A DNA stretch of 64,000 bases, from contig CM072886.1 of NCBI GenBank assembly GCA_037013685.1, positions 91,252,422-91,316,421 of the forward strand. The letters are read 5' to 3'. This document shows positions 1 to 12,700 of the stretch, one piece after another. The DNA is from Acridotheres tristis. Taxonomy: Eukaryota > Chordata > Aves > Passeriformes > Sturnidae. The translations under genes were made by a program, and so were the position numbers. The first letter of the stretch is position 1, and each line of letters starts with the position of its first letter. Below the pieces are notes generated by a model. The model had not been told where the DNA came from and ran no database searches. It was given only the letters and a program-made list of their open reading frames with translations.

Positions 1-2790
1 ATTTCTTGCCATATAAGTAAGGGTATTGGCAAGAAAAAAAATAGGGGAAATACCTCATAAAAATTAGGCTTTGACACTTTTCCTCTTGTTTTCACCTCAG
101 TGTAATATGTTCTACTTTCCTGCAGTCTCTGAGGAAGGGAAGGAACAGAACTACATTCAAGAGGCTCTTCAGTATACCTTTTCTGTCTGTTGCCTTCTTT
201 TCCTTTCCACTGGCATTTTGTCTATTGTGTTTTATTTTTTTATTATTATTATATTCTGCTGTGCTATATAGTCCTTATAAGGATTGATAAAACTGAAAGT
301 TTTATATAAAAATGAAAGTTTTATGGAGCCTAGGGGAAAGGAGGCCACAAGATCCCTGTCCTTGGATGTGTTCAGTTGGGATGAGGAGCTCTGGGTTCTA
401 ATACCCTCTCAACAGATTATACAGGTGTCCTGGCCGGTGACTTTAAGTACAAGAACAACCAGTGGAGCAAGGGATATTCTGCCTTTGGCAAGGGATGCTG
501 AGATCTTCCAGGCATCAGATTCTGCTCTGGGATTGTGCAGAGTTCATCATGCCATAGCATAATGCAGTTAATACTGTAATAATGTAATACTCTACTGCAG
601 CTGTTGAGTCACCTGATTATGGGAGAATAAAGGGTTTATGGTATTTTGGAAGCCTGTAGGGCTTGACACATAGACTTTGTATCAAATAAATTGCGTGTCT
701 GTGATAATTTCCGATGATGTCTCTTGCTGCTGTATGTAAGGAACAGGAGGGACCCTCTGAACATGTCTTGCTCCGCCAGGAGCAGGGGTGCTTGGCTTGG
801 ATCCCAGCTTTGAGCTCTGGTCTCAGCAATGACGAGTTGTCTGGGCTCTGCCCCATGGGCTTGCTTTAAACAATTAGGCTGCAAACCGTGGGCTGGTGCA
901 GCAGGTGCAGAGCTGCTGTCCTTGTGCTGCAGCCAGATGGCCATTTAATTGTCCCAGTCACTGAGCAAGACTTGGCCAAGTCTCTTGCTCAGTTCTCAAT
1001 TCTGCTGCTGCACTGCCAAGTTGGGTCATGTGGCCTTAAAAAAATGAGGACTTCGGAGAAGACTCTGAGCATCTGGACTTCTCTTAGTCATGGCATAATG
1101 TGGTTCGTTTCAAACCTCAAAATGGTTCATAGCCTAATGTTGTTTTCTTAAAAGAAAGAAATTGCTTGATGCTTTCCTGCAGTAAAGATTTCTGACCTGC
1201 TCTGGCATATCTTGCTTGTAACACTGTTATTAATATTGAGGTGACCGGAAAAAAAGCTTTAAGTAGGAACCCTTATTTCAAGGGGTTGATTCCCTGGGAT
1301 TTTGCAAGGAGAACCTTTGTATCTGTTGAGTTACCTCTTACCAGGACAAGAGCTGAGGGGAAGAATTTTGAGGGTTAAGAATATTTTGGTTTGCAAAAGT
1401 TTTCAAAATCCTGTTTTAGAAAAACAATTTTTCGTTGTTCAGAAGAAGTAAGAAATTATTATTTGAATACTGCACTTAAGGGGAAGTGCTAGACTTTAAG
1501 GCTTGTAAACTTGCTAAAAAGAATTGCAAATAAAATGTTTGCTTATCTATATGCTTATACTTACTTGGTTTAATAATGACAAATAACTGTAACATCTTCA
1601 AATGAATATATTTGTTGCTTAGATGTAACTCAGTTTTTTTTTTGTCAACATAATCCACTTTTATTATAGTAAATCATTTAAGAAACTACAACTGAGGGGT
1701 GTTAGAGGCAAAAGATGGGACTAAGCAGAGTAATGATAAAATGTTATTTGCAGTTCTAGGGAATTGAATTAAAAAGATGTCCAGGTGTTTCTAGCAGGCC
1801 ACCTCTTTTGTTCAGTGCTAAAAAGGCAGTTTCTGGGTCTAAAGTGATTTTGAAGTACCAATTTGATTCAAGATGCTTGAATTAGACTGTCAGTCAAGTC
1901 ACAAGTAGCCTATATATGGAAAGGATTGAATATATATGTTATTAAAATACAGGTATTTAAGCTTTTGTGTTTAGAGTCAATGGATTTTAATCTGCATTTA
2001 TTTTAAGATTTTTTTGTCTTTTTAATCCATCATGCTCCACCTGTTTTGTTCAGTCTTGGATCTGATTCACGCAGCTTTTGTTAGTATTGTTTTGACTGTG
2101 GCTCTGGCAATACCAATTCTGCCCAGAAGTTATGTAGCCTATGGATTATACTACCTCTAGGGGAAAAGGTGAAGAGCTTTGCATGGTGTGTTGTGCTTTT
2201 GTCTGCAGTCTCCATTGCACAGCACATGAATAATGCTAAAAAGTCTACTCAAGGTCTACCCACTCTTTTTTTCATTATGAAATGCTACCAAAATAAGGGC
2301 AGTGGAAATAGCTTCTTGTTCACCCACAGGTTTCTCTCCAGTAAAATTCTCTGCCTAGAGAAGCAGTTGAAAATAGTTGGTGCAACTTTGTTTTACAGTT
2401 GCCCACATGACTCCTTTCATTCCTGCCTGCCTATAGAATCGGGGCATGGATTTTAGCCTTCACAACACATATGCAGTGATGTAAAATTCTATTTATGTGC
2501 AGAGGGTTACTAAGTAACAGTTGCTGAGGGAAATGCAGTCTTTAACTGTGTGACGTCTGTGCACTTAAAATTCCCAGCCGAGTAGTGCATTCATATAGAT
2601 TTTGCACATTAATGTAATGGGATTTGCTGTGGGCAGTGTGAGCAAAACCTTGGGGAGACAACAGTGTGGTTTAAGGAATTGTAGTCTCTGCTGCCTGACC
2701 CTGTGGACAGGAGATGAAACCAAATTTTTGCCCTTCTACCTCATTCTCTCCATATCACACCATAATTAAGGACCCTGATGTATTTCTTGG
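1..2790. other. Intronic sequence, nothing recognised
   Basis: No exon, RNA gene or repeat that I can name. Short open frames here (for example on the minus strand at 636-944) have no recognisable domain and no codon pattern that stands out. A run of nine T residues near 1635 is the only low-complexity sequence of note. Confidence 0.5.
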
Positions 2791-3240
2791 AATCATAGAA
2801 TATCCTGAGTTGGAAGGGACTCACCGAGTCCCACTGCTGGCCCTGCACAGGACATCCCCAAGAATATCACACCATGTGCCTGAAAGCATTGTCCAGACAT
2901 TTCTTGAACTCTCTCAGGCTTGGTTCTGTCCAGTGCCTAGCCACCTGCATAAATGAAGAGCCTTCTCCTAATATCCAGCTTAAACCTCTCCTGACACAAT
3001 ATCAGGAAATTCCCTTCAGTCCTGTCACTGATCACCAGAGAGAAGAGATCAGTGGCTGCTTCATTTACCAGCTTCCAGTCAACTGGGACCTTTCTAGATT
3101 CCCAAGACAGCTGAAAAATCATTGAAGGAGGTCTCACGGTGACATCAGGCAGCTCCTTGAGTATCCTGGGATGAATGCCATCAGGTACCATAAACTTGGC
3201 AGCATCCAGCTGAAGAAGCAAGTCCCTCACAGGTTCAGGT
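2791..3240 (-). mobile_element. CR1 retrotransposon, internally deleted
   Basis: The 3' end lies at the left (AATCATAGAAT, then TTGGAAGGGAC), so the element runs on the minus strand. From 2791 to about 3050 it matches the CR1 3' untranslated region. From about 3060 to 3240 it jumps to the reverse-transcriptase part of ORF2. The minus-strand frame reads PDGIHPRILKELPD and later VPVDWKLVNE, which is the conserved CR1 motif around PDGIHPR. Most of the RT core between these parts is missing, and the two pieces read through in one frame. The element is dead. Subfamily assignment (CR1-X/J-like) is from memory. Confidence 0.85.
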
Positions 3241-4820
3241 TGGCTGGGAATTTAAAATTCTTGCATTTGTGGTCCTCCAGTTCACGGCTCTGGAGGTTCT
3301 TTTTAAAATATTTGTGTGTATTTTAATATTTGCTTGATATTTGTGTGTGTGTATTTGTATTTATACCTATCTATAGATAAAAAGGATCCCACGTGTAATC
3401 AGTTTGTTTTGTGTGTGTACCTTCCTTCAGGGGGAGGAAAGTTGAGCGGCAAAAAACCAAAAAAGAGTTGGGGATAGATTGGGTGTTGATAATACAAGGA
3501 GAAATTTCCCTTGAGCTGTGTCTCAAGTGTGTCTCTTCTATTAACTCTGCTTCTAATTTTTCATGGTCTGTCAGAGGATTTGTTTTTTTCTAAGGATTTT
3601 TTTTTCAGTACATATTACTTGGGAAAGGTCACATGTCTAGCCTTGAAAATGAGCTTTTGTATTGGAAAAGATTCTAGTTAAATTATCAGCCTTTCCTTTA
3701 AATCACACATAGTATGACTTACAGTAGGGCTTTGAACCAAAGACCTTTATATGCTGACAAAGATGATTTGTTGAACTTCCATGAAGTTTTACAGCTTTTG
3801 AGTAATTTCTCTATTACCAGGCTCCTTTTTGTCTGAAAATACTTGGAGGGGAAGATAAAATATTATTTGTTGATCACTGAGAAATGCATTATAGCCAGGA
3901 GTTGATCTAATGTTATTTACCTGGGCTCTTCAGTAACCAGCATTGTCACTGTCATGGGAATAGTTTCGTAATTTGTCAACTGTAGAAAATTTACTGTTTA
4001 CTTACATATGACAATTGTTTTTCAGTTTATTCTTTTGTTCTTTCTATGCAAATTTAAAAAAAACAACCCAGCAAACCAAGCAAAAACCAAACCTAGTGAT
4101 ACCATCTCTGTAAAAGTGTATATTTTCTGTTCCTGACATTGTGAAGTCTCTTCACATTTTGATGGGGTATAATTCTCAAGTACTGTCTGACTGCATTTTT
4201 TGCCTGTGTTTGAGAGAGTGCAGTATCTGACGGTTTTTGTAGTCTTTCATGCAGTTCACTCATTTTGGTTTTGAGGCCAGAAACTCTTGCCTCTGGAGAG
4301 AAATTGATCCTGAATTCTTCATTGTTCAGTCAAGCTGCTGTTTTTCTGTAACTCTTTGTGATCAGCTGTGACTGCTCAAGTGGTTTTAAACTGATGTATT
4401 GGCCCCAGCTTTTTCCTCAGGCAGCTGTCATCACTGGTGGGGGTACTGACTCTGAGCAAAGTATCTTTAGAATCTACAGAAGCAAAACAGAACCAGGGGA
4501 GAAAAACTCTCACACAACTGACAGATCTGTTCTTCCAAAGCCTTTTCTTGTTGCTCCATAGGGGCTTGTGTGTTTTTGGATTTTTTTTCTCTCAAATTAC
4601 CAAGTTCAGGAGAACTCCAGTTAAACTTTTTTTCCAATAGCACCTGCCTTTGCCTTGTACTTCAGGAGCTGCTCATCAGTTCCAAACACTCTGTAATTCA
4701 ACCATTTATAGTTATTTAACTAAAATGGATGAAAAAAAAATAAATGGAACCTTTTCTGCAAAGCTGCTTTCAGGCCATTTAGGCCCCTGCTGATCCTAGT
4801 GAATGAAGTTCACCCGTTTC

Positions 4821-5312
4821 AGCTGCAGAGTTTTGCATGTGCCTTTATTTGATTTAATGAAGTTCTTGTCTGTTTACTTCTGTAGCCTGTCAAGGTCCCT
4901 GTCTGAAGAGCACTTCTGCCTCTGTGTACTGACCAGTCCCCCAGTTTATTATCACCTGGGTTTTTAATAAAGACATTAAATGTTATTGGTCTCAGTGCTG
5001 ATCCCTGAGGGATGCTGCTGCTGACAGACAGCTGGACTCTGCTGTTGACTGCCATCCTCTGAGCTTGGTGGTCCAGCCAGTTATCCACCTCTTGTATTCC
5101 ACCTACCCAGACTTTATGTTCTTGGTTTGACTGAAGGGTAGAGTGGCAGACTGTGGGAGGCTGTGTCATAGGCCATGCTAAAGTTGGGGGATGTGATGTC
5201 ATGCCTTTCCCCTCCTCCACAAAACCAGTAATTTTATCACGGGAGGCTATCAGGGGTTAGTCAGATACCATTTGCCCTTGATAAATCCAAGCAAGCTGTT
5301 CCTACACACCTT
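4821..5312 (-). mobile_element. CR1 reverse-transcriptase fragment (ORF2 remnant)
   Basis: The minus-strand translation from about 5110 to 4825 follows CR1 ORF2. It reads VDNWLDHQAQRMAVNSR, then IPQGSALRPITFNVFIKN, then LGDWSV and a degraded C-terminal portion corresponding to the usual leader up to KCKVLHLG. About ten codons are missing between the FINDL-like motif and the DDTKLGG-like motif, so the catalytic aspartate pair of the RT active site is gone. The 3' untranslated end with its octamer repeats is also absent. This is a non-functional internal piece. Confidence 0.8.
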
Positions 5313-5760
5313 CTATCCATGGGGAAAAATTACTGTTAAAACTATTATGTCACCTAAAAAAAGAAAAACAGCTAAGCAGTTGAAATGCTGTGTATAAAGC
5401 ATGTCTCTCATTCCACCAGTGCATTATCACTCCTTCAATGCTAATGCAGAAGTTTCTGTTGAGTACAGAATGTACCTACCTTTGACAGTCTTTTATCCTT
5501 CAGTCAAGTACTGCACTTTTGGATTCTTGTCAAAAAAAAAAATACCAGGGCCTTCTTCTTTCAGGACAAATCCACATAAAATAGAAAAGAGGTGTGAAGT
5601 GCACTTTCTAGTTGTATGATGATCCTTGATTTCATTAAACCTTTCTAGAAAGATGGACAGTTGTCACAGTTATGAAGTCTTGACAGATTTATAGCAGCCT
5701 GTATATTGTAACAGTACAAAGTTAATGTTGGGTGGTCACAGAAGAAAAGGCAATGCTGTC

Positions 5761-5916
5761 TGGCTGAGCTGTTGGTTGGGGTTTTTGTTTGGTTGTTGCT
5801 GTTGTTTTGGGTTTGGTGGGTTTTTTTGGGTTAGGTTTTTTGGTTGTTTGGTGTTGGGGTTTTTTTGGTTGGTTGGTTGGTTTTTTTTTGGTTTTTTGGG
5901 TGGTTTTTTTTTGTTA
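5761..5916. repeat. G/T-rich low-complexity tract
   Basis: About 155 bases made almost only of G and T on the plus strand, with many runs of three to five G separated by T runs, and a GGTTGGTTGGTTGG segment near 5866-5880. No fixed period is kept throughout. The strand bias and the spaced G runs could allow G-quadruplex formation. Apparent open frames here, rich in Gly/Phe on plus and Lys/Pro/Asn on minus, are artefacts of composition. Confidence 0.85.
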
Positions 5917-6239
5917 AATAGCTATAAAAGAAGAAAGATCTAAAATTAGGCACTGGAGGAAAAGGTGGAAGTTGAAGACAAGAGCAAGTGTTCCTGCTTG
6001 GAGTTGGAGACATTCCCAGGCAGTGAATAGGTATGCTTGCTGATAGAGCTTCATGCTCCCCTCCAGAGCCCAGGCTTGCACAGATGATGACTATAAATAG
6101 TAGCAAAGTAGCACTTATTTAAATCACCTTTTTTTCTTTTACTTTTTAACATGTAGCTCTTGAATTTCAGTGCAATATTTCTCCTGAAGATGTAGAGTTT
6201 TTACTAGAATCACATTAATTAATCAAACTGTGGTAAATT

Positions 6240-6515
6240 GGATCATTTCTGCGGTGGCCAGTGATAGGACCCAAGGTAATGGCCTGAAGTTGTGTCAGGG
6301 GAGGTTTAGGTTGGATTTTAGAAAAAGGTTCTTCACCCAGAGGGTGCTTGGGCACTGGAACAGGCTCCCCAGGGAACTGGTCACAGTGCCAAGCCTGAGA
6401 GTTCAAGGAATGTTTGGACAGTGCTCTCAGGCACATGGTGTGATTCTGGGCCAGGAGTTGAGTGTGATGATCTTTGTGGGTCCCTTCCAACTCAGCATAT
6501 TGAATGATTCTGTGA
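6240..6515 (+). mobile_element. CR1 retrotransposon 3' end
   Basis: This plus-oriented copy runs from the part reading GTGATAGGACCCAAGG through GAGGTTTAGGTTGGATTTTA and ends with TCCCTTCCAACTCAGCATAT followed by the ATTCTGTGA octamer-type end. It is 5'-truncated, as most CR1 copies are. It appears to be the same subfamily as the copies at 2791 and 20363, because all three share the block around CCATGTGCCTGA (in reverse complement here). The open frame across it is not a gene. Confidence 0.9.
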
Positions 6516-8026
6516 TCTTTTTAAATGACAGTTTCCGTTTGGTTTTTGACTCACTGAGTGGTAAGCCGGCTGCTCACAAATTGTATTTCTGGTCTTAACC
6601 ATTTTTCCTGTCTGTACATGCACATGAGTGTTTCAATGTCATCACTTCTGATACTTACTTGCACTGGTGTTAGAGAAAATGGACATTTATCTCACAGTCA
6701 GTATGAGATTTACATTGCATGATTTTTCTCAGGTTTAGTTTCTTTCTTTGACTTTATATATTTGGAAAATGGTAGCTACAGCTGTTTAAAACAATACTGT
6801 CCTTGCAACAAAATAAGAAACTTTTCTGAAGAACAGGATTGTGTACTGTGCAGATGGGGTCTTTCTCATTCAGTTACTAGATTAGCTGCTCAGGCTTTGC
6901 AGCAGGTATGAGAACATGCTTATGAACCCTTTATGTTATGGGCATCTATCTTATCATATTGGCCATCTGAAGATACTTTGGATAGATGGTTACTGACCAC
7001 AGTCTTTTTTTCTATAGTGTACAGAAATTAACTTCACAGGAAAACCTTCCCTAGTTCCAGGTGAGTAATAGTAGGTATTTGCTGATGAATCAGGTGTCAC
7101 CTGGGACTGAAGAAGCAGTGAGTGTGAAATCTGAGTGAGTCATTTCCTTGGGCTCTCAAGGTTTGTTTCACCACCAGTTCAGTGTGGTAAGCAGCAATAG
7201 TTAACTTGAGGTGACTATTTCTGAAAGTCACGAACATGTTGAATTACTGATGTATGGGGGGAAATAAAACATTTTAGCTGTACTCCTTACATATGAAATC
7301 ACTAATATCTGCTGGAAACTCACCACACCATTTTATGAAATTTTGGAAAAGCATTGACCAGATTGTGTATCTGCCATACCTACATCTGCATGTTACAGTC
7401 CGGGCTGCATCAGATTGTGAGTGTGTTCCAGAGGAGGGCACCAAAATCTGGAGTGTTAGTGCCACTGGTGTAACAAACCAGTTGGTGGTCTGGTAGCCAG
7501 AACCTGATGAGGTCAGGCTCTGAGTGACAGCCCTTTAAATGCTTGGAAGCCTCAGTGTGATCAGATGTTCTGCCTGAGTTTTCAATGTACCAGCTGTAGG
7601 GCAACTAATGGATTTGGCTTCTGCTGTTCATTAAGGTCCAGATCTTCAGGATTTGTTGTTGTTGTTTTCCCCCTCACAGAGGTCAATACAATTTGAATGC
7701 TAATTCAGACATTTTAAACAGGCTGAAAATAAACAATTAAATGTCATCTCTCTGGGCATCTTTGAGTAAACAATCGGGTCTGTTGTACTTTTTTCCAAAA
7801 TATTTTGCCTCTTAGACTTCATTATTCCCTTCTGAAATGGGAAAGTTCACCTGTTGAATATGTACGTTAGTATTTCAGCATGCAGCTTCCTACATGTGTT
7901 ACAATGGTCGATTTTTCTTCTAATATTGGTGCAGTTGTAACTCTGCACAGTAGTTTTTGTGAGAGTGCCTCTGTGTTGGCTTAAAGGATGGAGGGAAGCA
8001 TTATTCTCTTGTTTGTTTTCAGAAAA
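6516..8026. other. Intronic sequence, little recognised
   Basis: No exon or RNA gene seen. A short piece near 7418-7440 (GTGTTCCAGAGGAGGGCACC) resembles the CR1 phrase around CCAGAGGAGGGCAAC, but the resemblance is too short to call an element. Confidence 0.4.
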
Positions 8027-8081
8027 TGTGGTGGGTTGACCCTGGCTGGACTCCCGGCGCCCACCAAAGCTGCTCTGTCAC
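8027..8081. mobile_element. Short endogenous-retrovirus LTR-like fragment
   Basis: About 55 bases reading GGTGGGTTGACCCTGGCTGG and then GCGCCCACCAAAGCTGCTCT. This pair of phrases is common in avian endogenous retroviral repeats. Sequence on either side does not continue the match, so the piece is a small relic without coding capacity. The family and its orientation are from memory and uncertain. Confidence 0.5.
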
Positions 8082-9098
8082 ATGTTTAGTGCATATGAAC
8101 ATTGTCAAAGGGAAACCATCATGCCAGTAAGGGTTCTGCTCCTCTGTTCCTGATAAAGGATGCAGAGGTCAAAGCAAGCAGTGAATGGGAGCAGTTTCTT
8201 TTTATGTTGGGAGAATTTGAGGGATTTGTGTTCTATTGCTGTGGAATTTCTTTCTTTTTCTTGGAGTGGATTGGTTTTGGTTAGATTTTTTGACATTCTC
8301 ATGACTTAGATTCTATTGCTTTAGTGTTAATTAGGTGCATTGTTTTGAGTTATTTACTTTATGACACTTTTTCGGGTTCAGTTTAGACAGTTTCTTGAAA
8401 AATGACTGACAGCTAGAATATTTTTGAAATCAGTTAATCTCCTCTTTAGATTTTGCATTTTGTGGTTGTTAAGGTAACTAGGAAAAACGAGGGAGGTATT
8501 TTCATTGTGCTTTCTTCAAGTGTCTTAAGCAAAACTGTAAATTAATTTTAATAGGTGTAAATTTTTTATTTTAATAGGCAACTTTCTGAAGATGCACTTT
8601 AAAAAATATTCATGTGATTCTTGCATACATTTCAGTGTATATTCTTTGTCTCTTAGGAAATATCTCTTAGGTTATTTCTCTGTTTTCTAGTAAGTAGTTT
8701 TATTTATGTATTGTTGACAGCTATCTATTAGTTAGCAGTTGATTTATACTGGAAAGGCTCACAGTGGGCTGCTGAAATACAGGTCAGCCCTGTTGGGGTG
8801 TATAGTTGGACATCAGACGAACAAATCCCTGAGATGGTGTTGTGGTTTTCCGAAGAGATAGCTGTTCCTGAAAGATGATTTTAAAGTCAAAAATTAGCAT
8901 TTATCATTCTATTGCTTCCTGCAGGTTGCTGAGACTTTATGGGCAAGGTCTATCTCTAAAAATGATCTATAAAAAATATTTGCAAAGGTGACTAATACTG
9001 CTGAGAAACTTCCTGTAATGTCTTTGGTGAGGTATGGAAGGGGGAGGTAATTTCGGGTCTTCAGGCATGACTCCTTGAGGTGCTGTAATATGGTTCTA

Positions 9099-9128
9099 AA
9101 AACTAATGAAAACTAATGAAAACTAATG
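9099..9128. repeat. Three tandem copies of a 10-bp unit
   Basis: The unit AAACTAATGA occurs three times head to tail; the last copy ends in GG in place of GA. It is a small slippage repeat with no coding implication. Confidence 0.85.
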
Positions 9129-9239
9129 GTCCCTCTTTCCTGTCTTTTTATCTATATTATCAATATCAATATCCAAGGTTATTACGTAAAGTGCAAATAC
9201 ATTTCTGTGCACGCTGTCTTTCCATCTCGTATATTTTCT

Positions 9240-9780
9240 CTTCTGGGAGAGAGATTTGGGTCTGTGGTGTTGTGGTGATGCTGGTGGGGCTTGTGAAATC
9301 CTGGGGCTGTTACCCCCCTTCCTTGATCCGTGGGCAGCCTTGGTACTGGTAGGAGGGTCCTGAGATTGGTTATATGACTCTGGGTCTGAGGAACAGGGGC
9401 ACAGGAGCCAAGTGCTCCCAGTGAGGGGGTAGGGCTTGGAAGGAATTGAGTGGATCCTGGAGGTTGACAGCAGGCTGCACAGCTGATGCTGACAACAGGC
9501 ATTTGGCTTTTACAGCCGTGCAGTCCCTCTCTGAGGGTCCAGGACTGCTCAGATGGAATCCACCTGACCAAGTCAGGCAAAAGCCTCTTTGCCAACGGGT
9601 TGGCCAAGCTGGTGAGCAGAGCTTTAAACTAGGAAGAAATAAGAGAGAGAGATGACAACCCACAGACAAGTGAGGGAGTGATGGAACGGGTTGGCAAACA
9701 AAGGGCACAGAGTGATGTAGACAAGAACAACCTTGGAAAAAGATGTAACTGAGCTAAAGGCAGAGATTGGTTCCATGAAC
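9240..9780 (+). mobile_element. CR1 ORF1-region remnant with esterase C-terminus
   Basis: The clearest part is 9552-9632, where the plus strand reads DGIHLTKSGKSLFANG, then ten more residues and a TAG stop at 9630-9632. CR1 ORF1 proteins of birds and reptiles carry an SGNH-type esterase domain whose last catalytic block has a DG(I/V)H motif, and the ORF1 end fits this. Upstream frames are broken: the same frame has a stop at 9465-9467. The purine-rich sequence after the stop would be the spacer between ORF1 and ORF2. The outer limits are approximate. If correct, this is a rare 5' piece, since most CR1 copies keep only the 3' end. Confidence 0.55.
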
Positions 9781-12700
9781 AATCAGTCAGATACTCAGTT
9801 TCGCCTAGTGTCTTAACTTTCCTGGTGAGTCTGCATTAGACTCAAACTTTTGATTATACTTAGTATCTTAATGTTTGCAACAATTTTTTAATAGCGTCTG
9901 TTTTGCTCTTTGTTTTTAATATGGTCTTATAGTGGGGAACTATTTTTGACCCAGTAGTATATTGATAAAGTGATCCTTGATCACATGATCAATGTGATCT
10001 TTCCTTATCTTCACATATTGTATGCTTGATGCTTTTTAAAATTTACTTATATGGGAGTTAAAAGATGTCATACCACTGTTTTGCAATTATAAAAACTGTT
10101 TCGTGCCTTTATCAGTTTCCCTTAAGTAAAAAAAACAAACCCTTGCTTCCATGCCAACTGCATTTCAAAACACTTATCTGAAAAGAAATCTTTATTTACA
10201 TTTTGAAAAAGGCAGTTGTGTTGATTATTTTGTAAACATTGACCCTATAAGTCTTGACATTTTAAAGCATTTTCTTCCAAGTGGTGTTGGTGTGTTTATT
10301 TACACTACACAGAGGACCTATTCACATTCTGGGAGCACGGAAGGGTAAAACTCATTTTCTTTCAAGATCATGCGTTTAACATTGTCCTATTTAAATCAAA
10401 CAGGGAAAAGTAATTTTCTGTCTTGGGTGGATAGACAAGTACGTGCTCACGAACACCTTGTTTTCTGTGGTGGCAGCAGGGTCAGGGGAGCTTCCCCCTT
10501 AACCAAGTGTTCCATAGCAAACCTTCTCTTCCCAGGCAGACTGGGCTGAGGGAGGGGCTCTCTGCTGGGTTGGACCCAAGAGCTGGTTTGTTTCCATTGT
10601 CTCCCTTTCTCATGGTAATAAGATGGGTTATTTTTAGCTCTTTTGCCCCTCATCCGGTTCCTTGAGGGCCCAAAAAGTTTTGGGAGCAGCCCAGCTTGTA
10701 GGTATGGTCAGGAGGGAGGACACATTCCTTGGAGATGGGGCAGGAGTTTGTGCTAATGATGAGCTGAAATGTCTGTCAAAATACCTCGCACCTTGGAAAG
10801 GCAAAAGTGTCTTTTTCTGAACAACCCGCCAGCCCCAAAAAAACCTTTTGGTGCAAAATTTAAGAAACGTCTGTTAATTCTCTTTTATCACAGTTCAGAA
10901 ACATTGATGAGTACTGCGGTCAGAATTTTCTTTGAACTTCTAAGTCTTGCAGGGAAACGTAATATATTTTAGCATCAGGCAACTTGTACACACAAATTTT
11001 CTTAGATTTGGCCTATAAATATACTTCATGAGGTTAGAGACTGCCAAGGGACCTAAAGCACTTTCAAGTGTGCTGAAAAATCTCTCTTCTAAAATTAACT
11101 GCTTGATGTTCTTCTTTTAATTCTTGGCAAATAAAAGTAAATACTGCTTTTTAAATGCTGAAAATGGTTTGGTAGTTTTTGGGGAGTTGATGAGATGTAA
11201 TTTGGGGTGTTTTTGCATGCTTTTTACATAGTTGCTTTTGAGCTTTCTTTCCTTGTGTGCTAGAGACTTGGAAGTGAAAATTAAATTAAAGAAGTTAAAA
11301 GTTCATGTTTAGTGTTCAGTGGCAATTGTTTCAGAGTGTATTTCATACTCATTAAGTCCAAAGGGGATTTGAATTAGTCTGTTGTATCTCTTGCCCGCTG
11401 TGAGTAGAACAGCGAGAAAGTGTTCTAAAGTTATCTACTGTTTTTGTCTTCTTTCTGTAACCTTAGAGAAAACACTAAAAATATATTTTTATTACTGAAG
11501 AAAGGCAGTCTGCATCTGTATTGAGGAAATGATCCAGACACATATTCCGTGTAATTATTTTGCACACTGAAGGACTGGTTCATGCACGTAATGGAATTAG
11601 GAAGAAAATACCAGAAGTGAAATTCTGGTTTCCCTGCAGCCTGGTTTGCTGCTGAGGAACTGAGCAGAGCTGACCTCTCCCGTTGGGTGCCGAGTTCCTG
11701 CTGTGCATTTTTATTTGGCACAGTTGTGCTTCAGCTCTTTGTAGCCCCCACAGTCACATGTCCCACTTTGCTTTTTCAGGCTGGTGGAGTCAACAATTCA
11801 CGTTGACAAGGGGAACCTCATGTGTTTTCTCTTAACAACATTAACACCGGCTGCAGAGTCAGGATATCAGCTGTGTTGGGTTTTTGTCAAAAATACCTGT
11901 CCACTGTCTATTGGGAGTCCTGCAAAAGCCAGAACATTTTCACACCTAGGGGCCGAGAAAAGATGTTTTGCTGTTAATGCAGCAGAAAGGTTAATCTCTA
12001 ATAGTTGTTTACTGTTCTTAGGTTTGACACTTTTTCAGTGAATATTTCTGAGTTGCTCTGTAATAGCTTTCATTTTATAATATATTTCACTCAAAATACA
12101 TTTGAGATAATGGAAGAAGGTAAATACGATTTAACTAATTTTTTAAATTTGTTTTTTTTCTTTTACTTATCTAAGGCATTGCGTGTCCTCTTGTTCCTGG
12201 GTTACTGCAGACATCCATCCTTGTGTTTGATGAACCAGATTTGGACACTGCTTTTGGCCGAATTTCTTATTTTTTATTTTTTTTTAAACAACCTTAAGCA
12301 TCATGCAAATGCAGCAACAAAGCCTCACATAGCTATGGTGGTGGGACTCTGCAAAAGGACTGGAGCCTTTCCTCTGTGTATCATGGCATCAGGTAGCTTC
12401 TGCACTGCATCATGGTTTGGAGCCATGCAGTCCTCCCAGATGTGCTCCTTTGTGGCCAGCTGTTTCTAGAGCACACTCAGGGAAGTGTAGAAGGGCTGTG
12501 GGTGCCTTTGCTTTCTCTGCTGCTCAGTGCTGTGCTGTGCAGGTGCACCCAGAACCCTGCAGGAGCCCTCCCAGCCAGGATTACAGTGCTGCTCAGTGCC
12601 CTGCTAGGCACTGCCTTGTGCTCCCCACAGACAGCTCTGACCCCTTCTGCATCTCTTCCTGTGGATAACAGGTGCAGATCACCAGGCTGACTGCCACCCT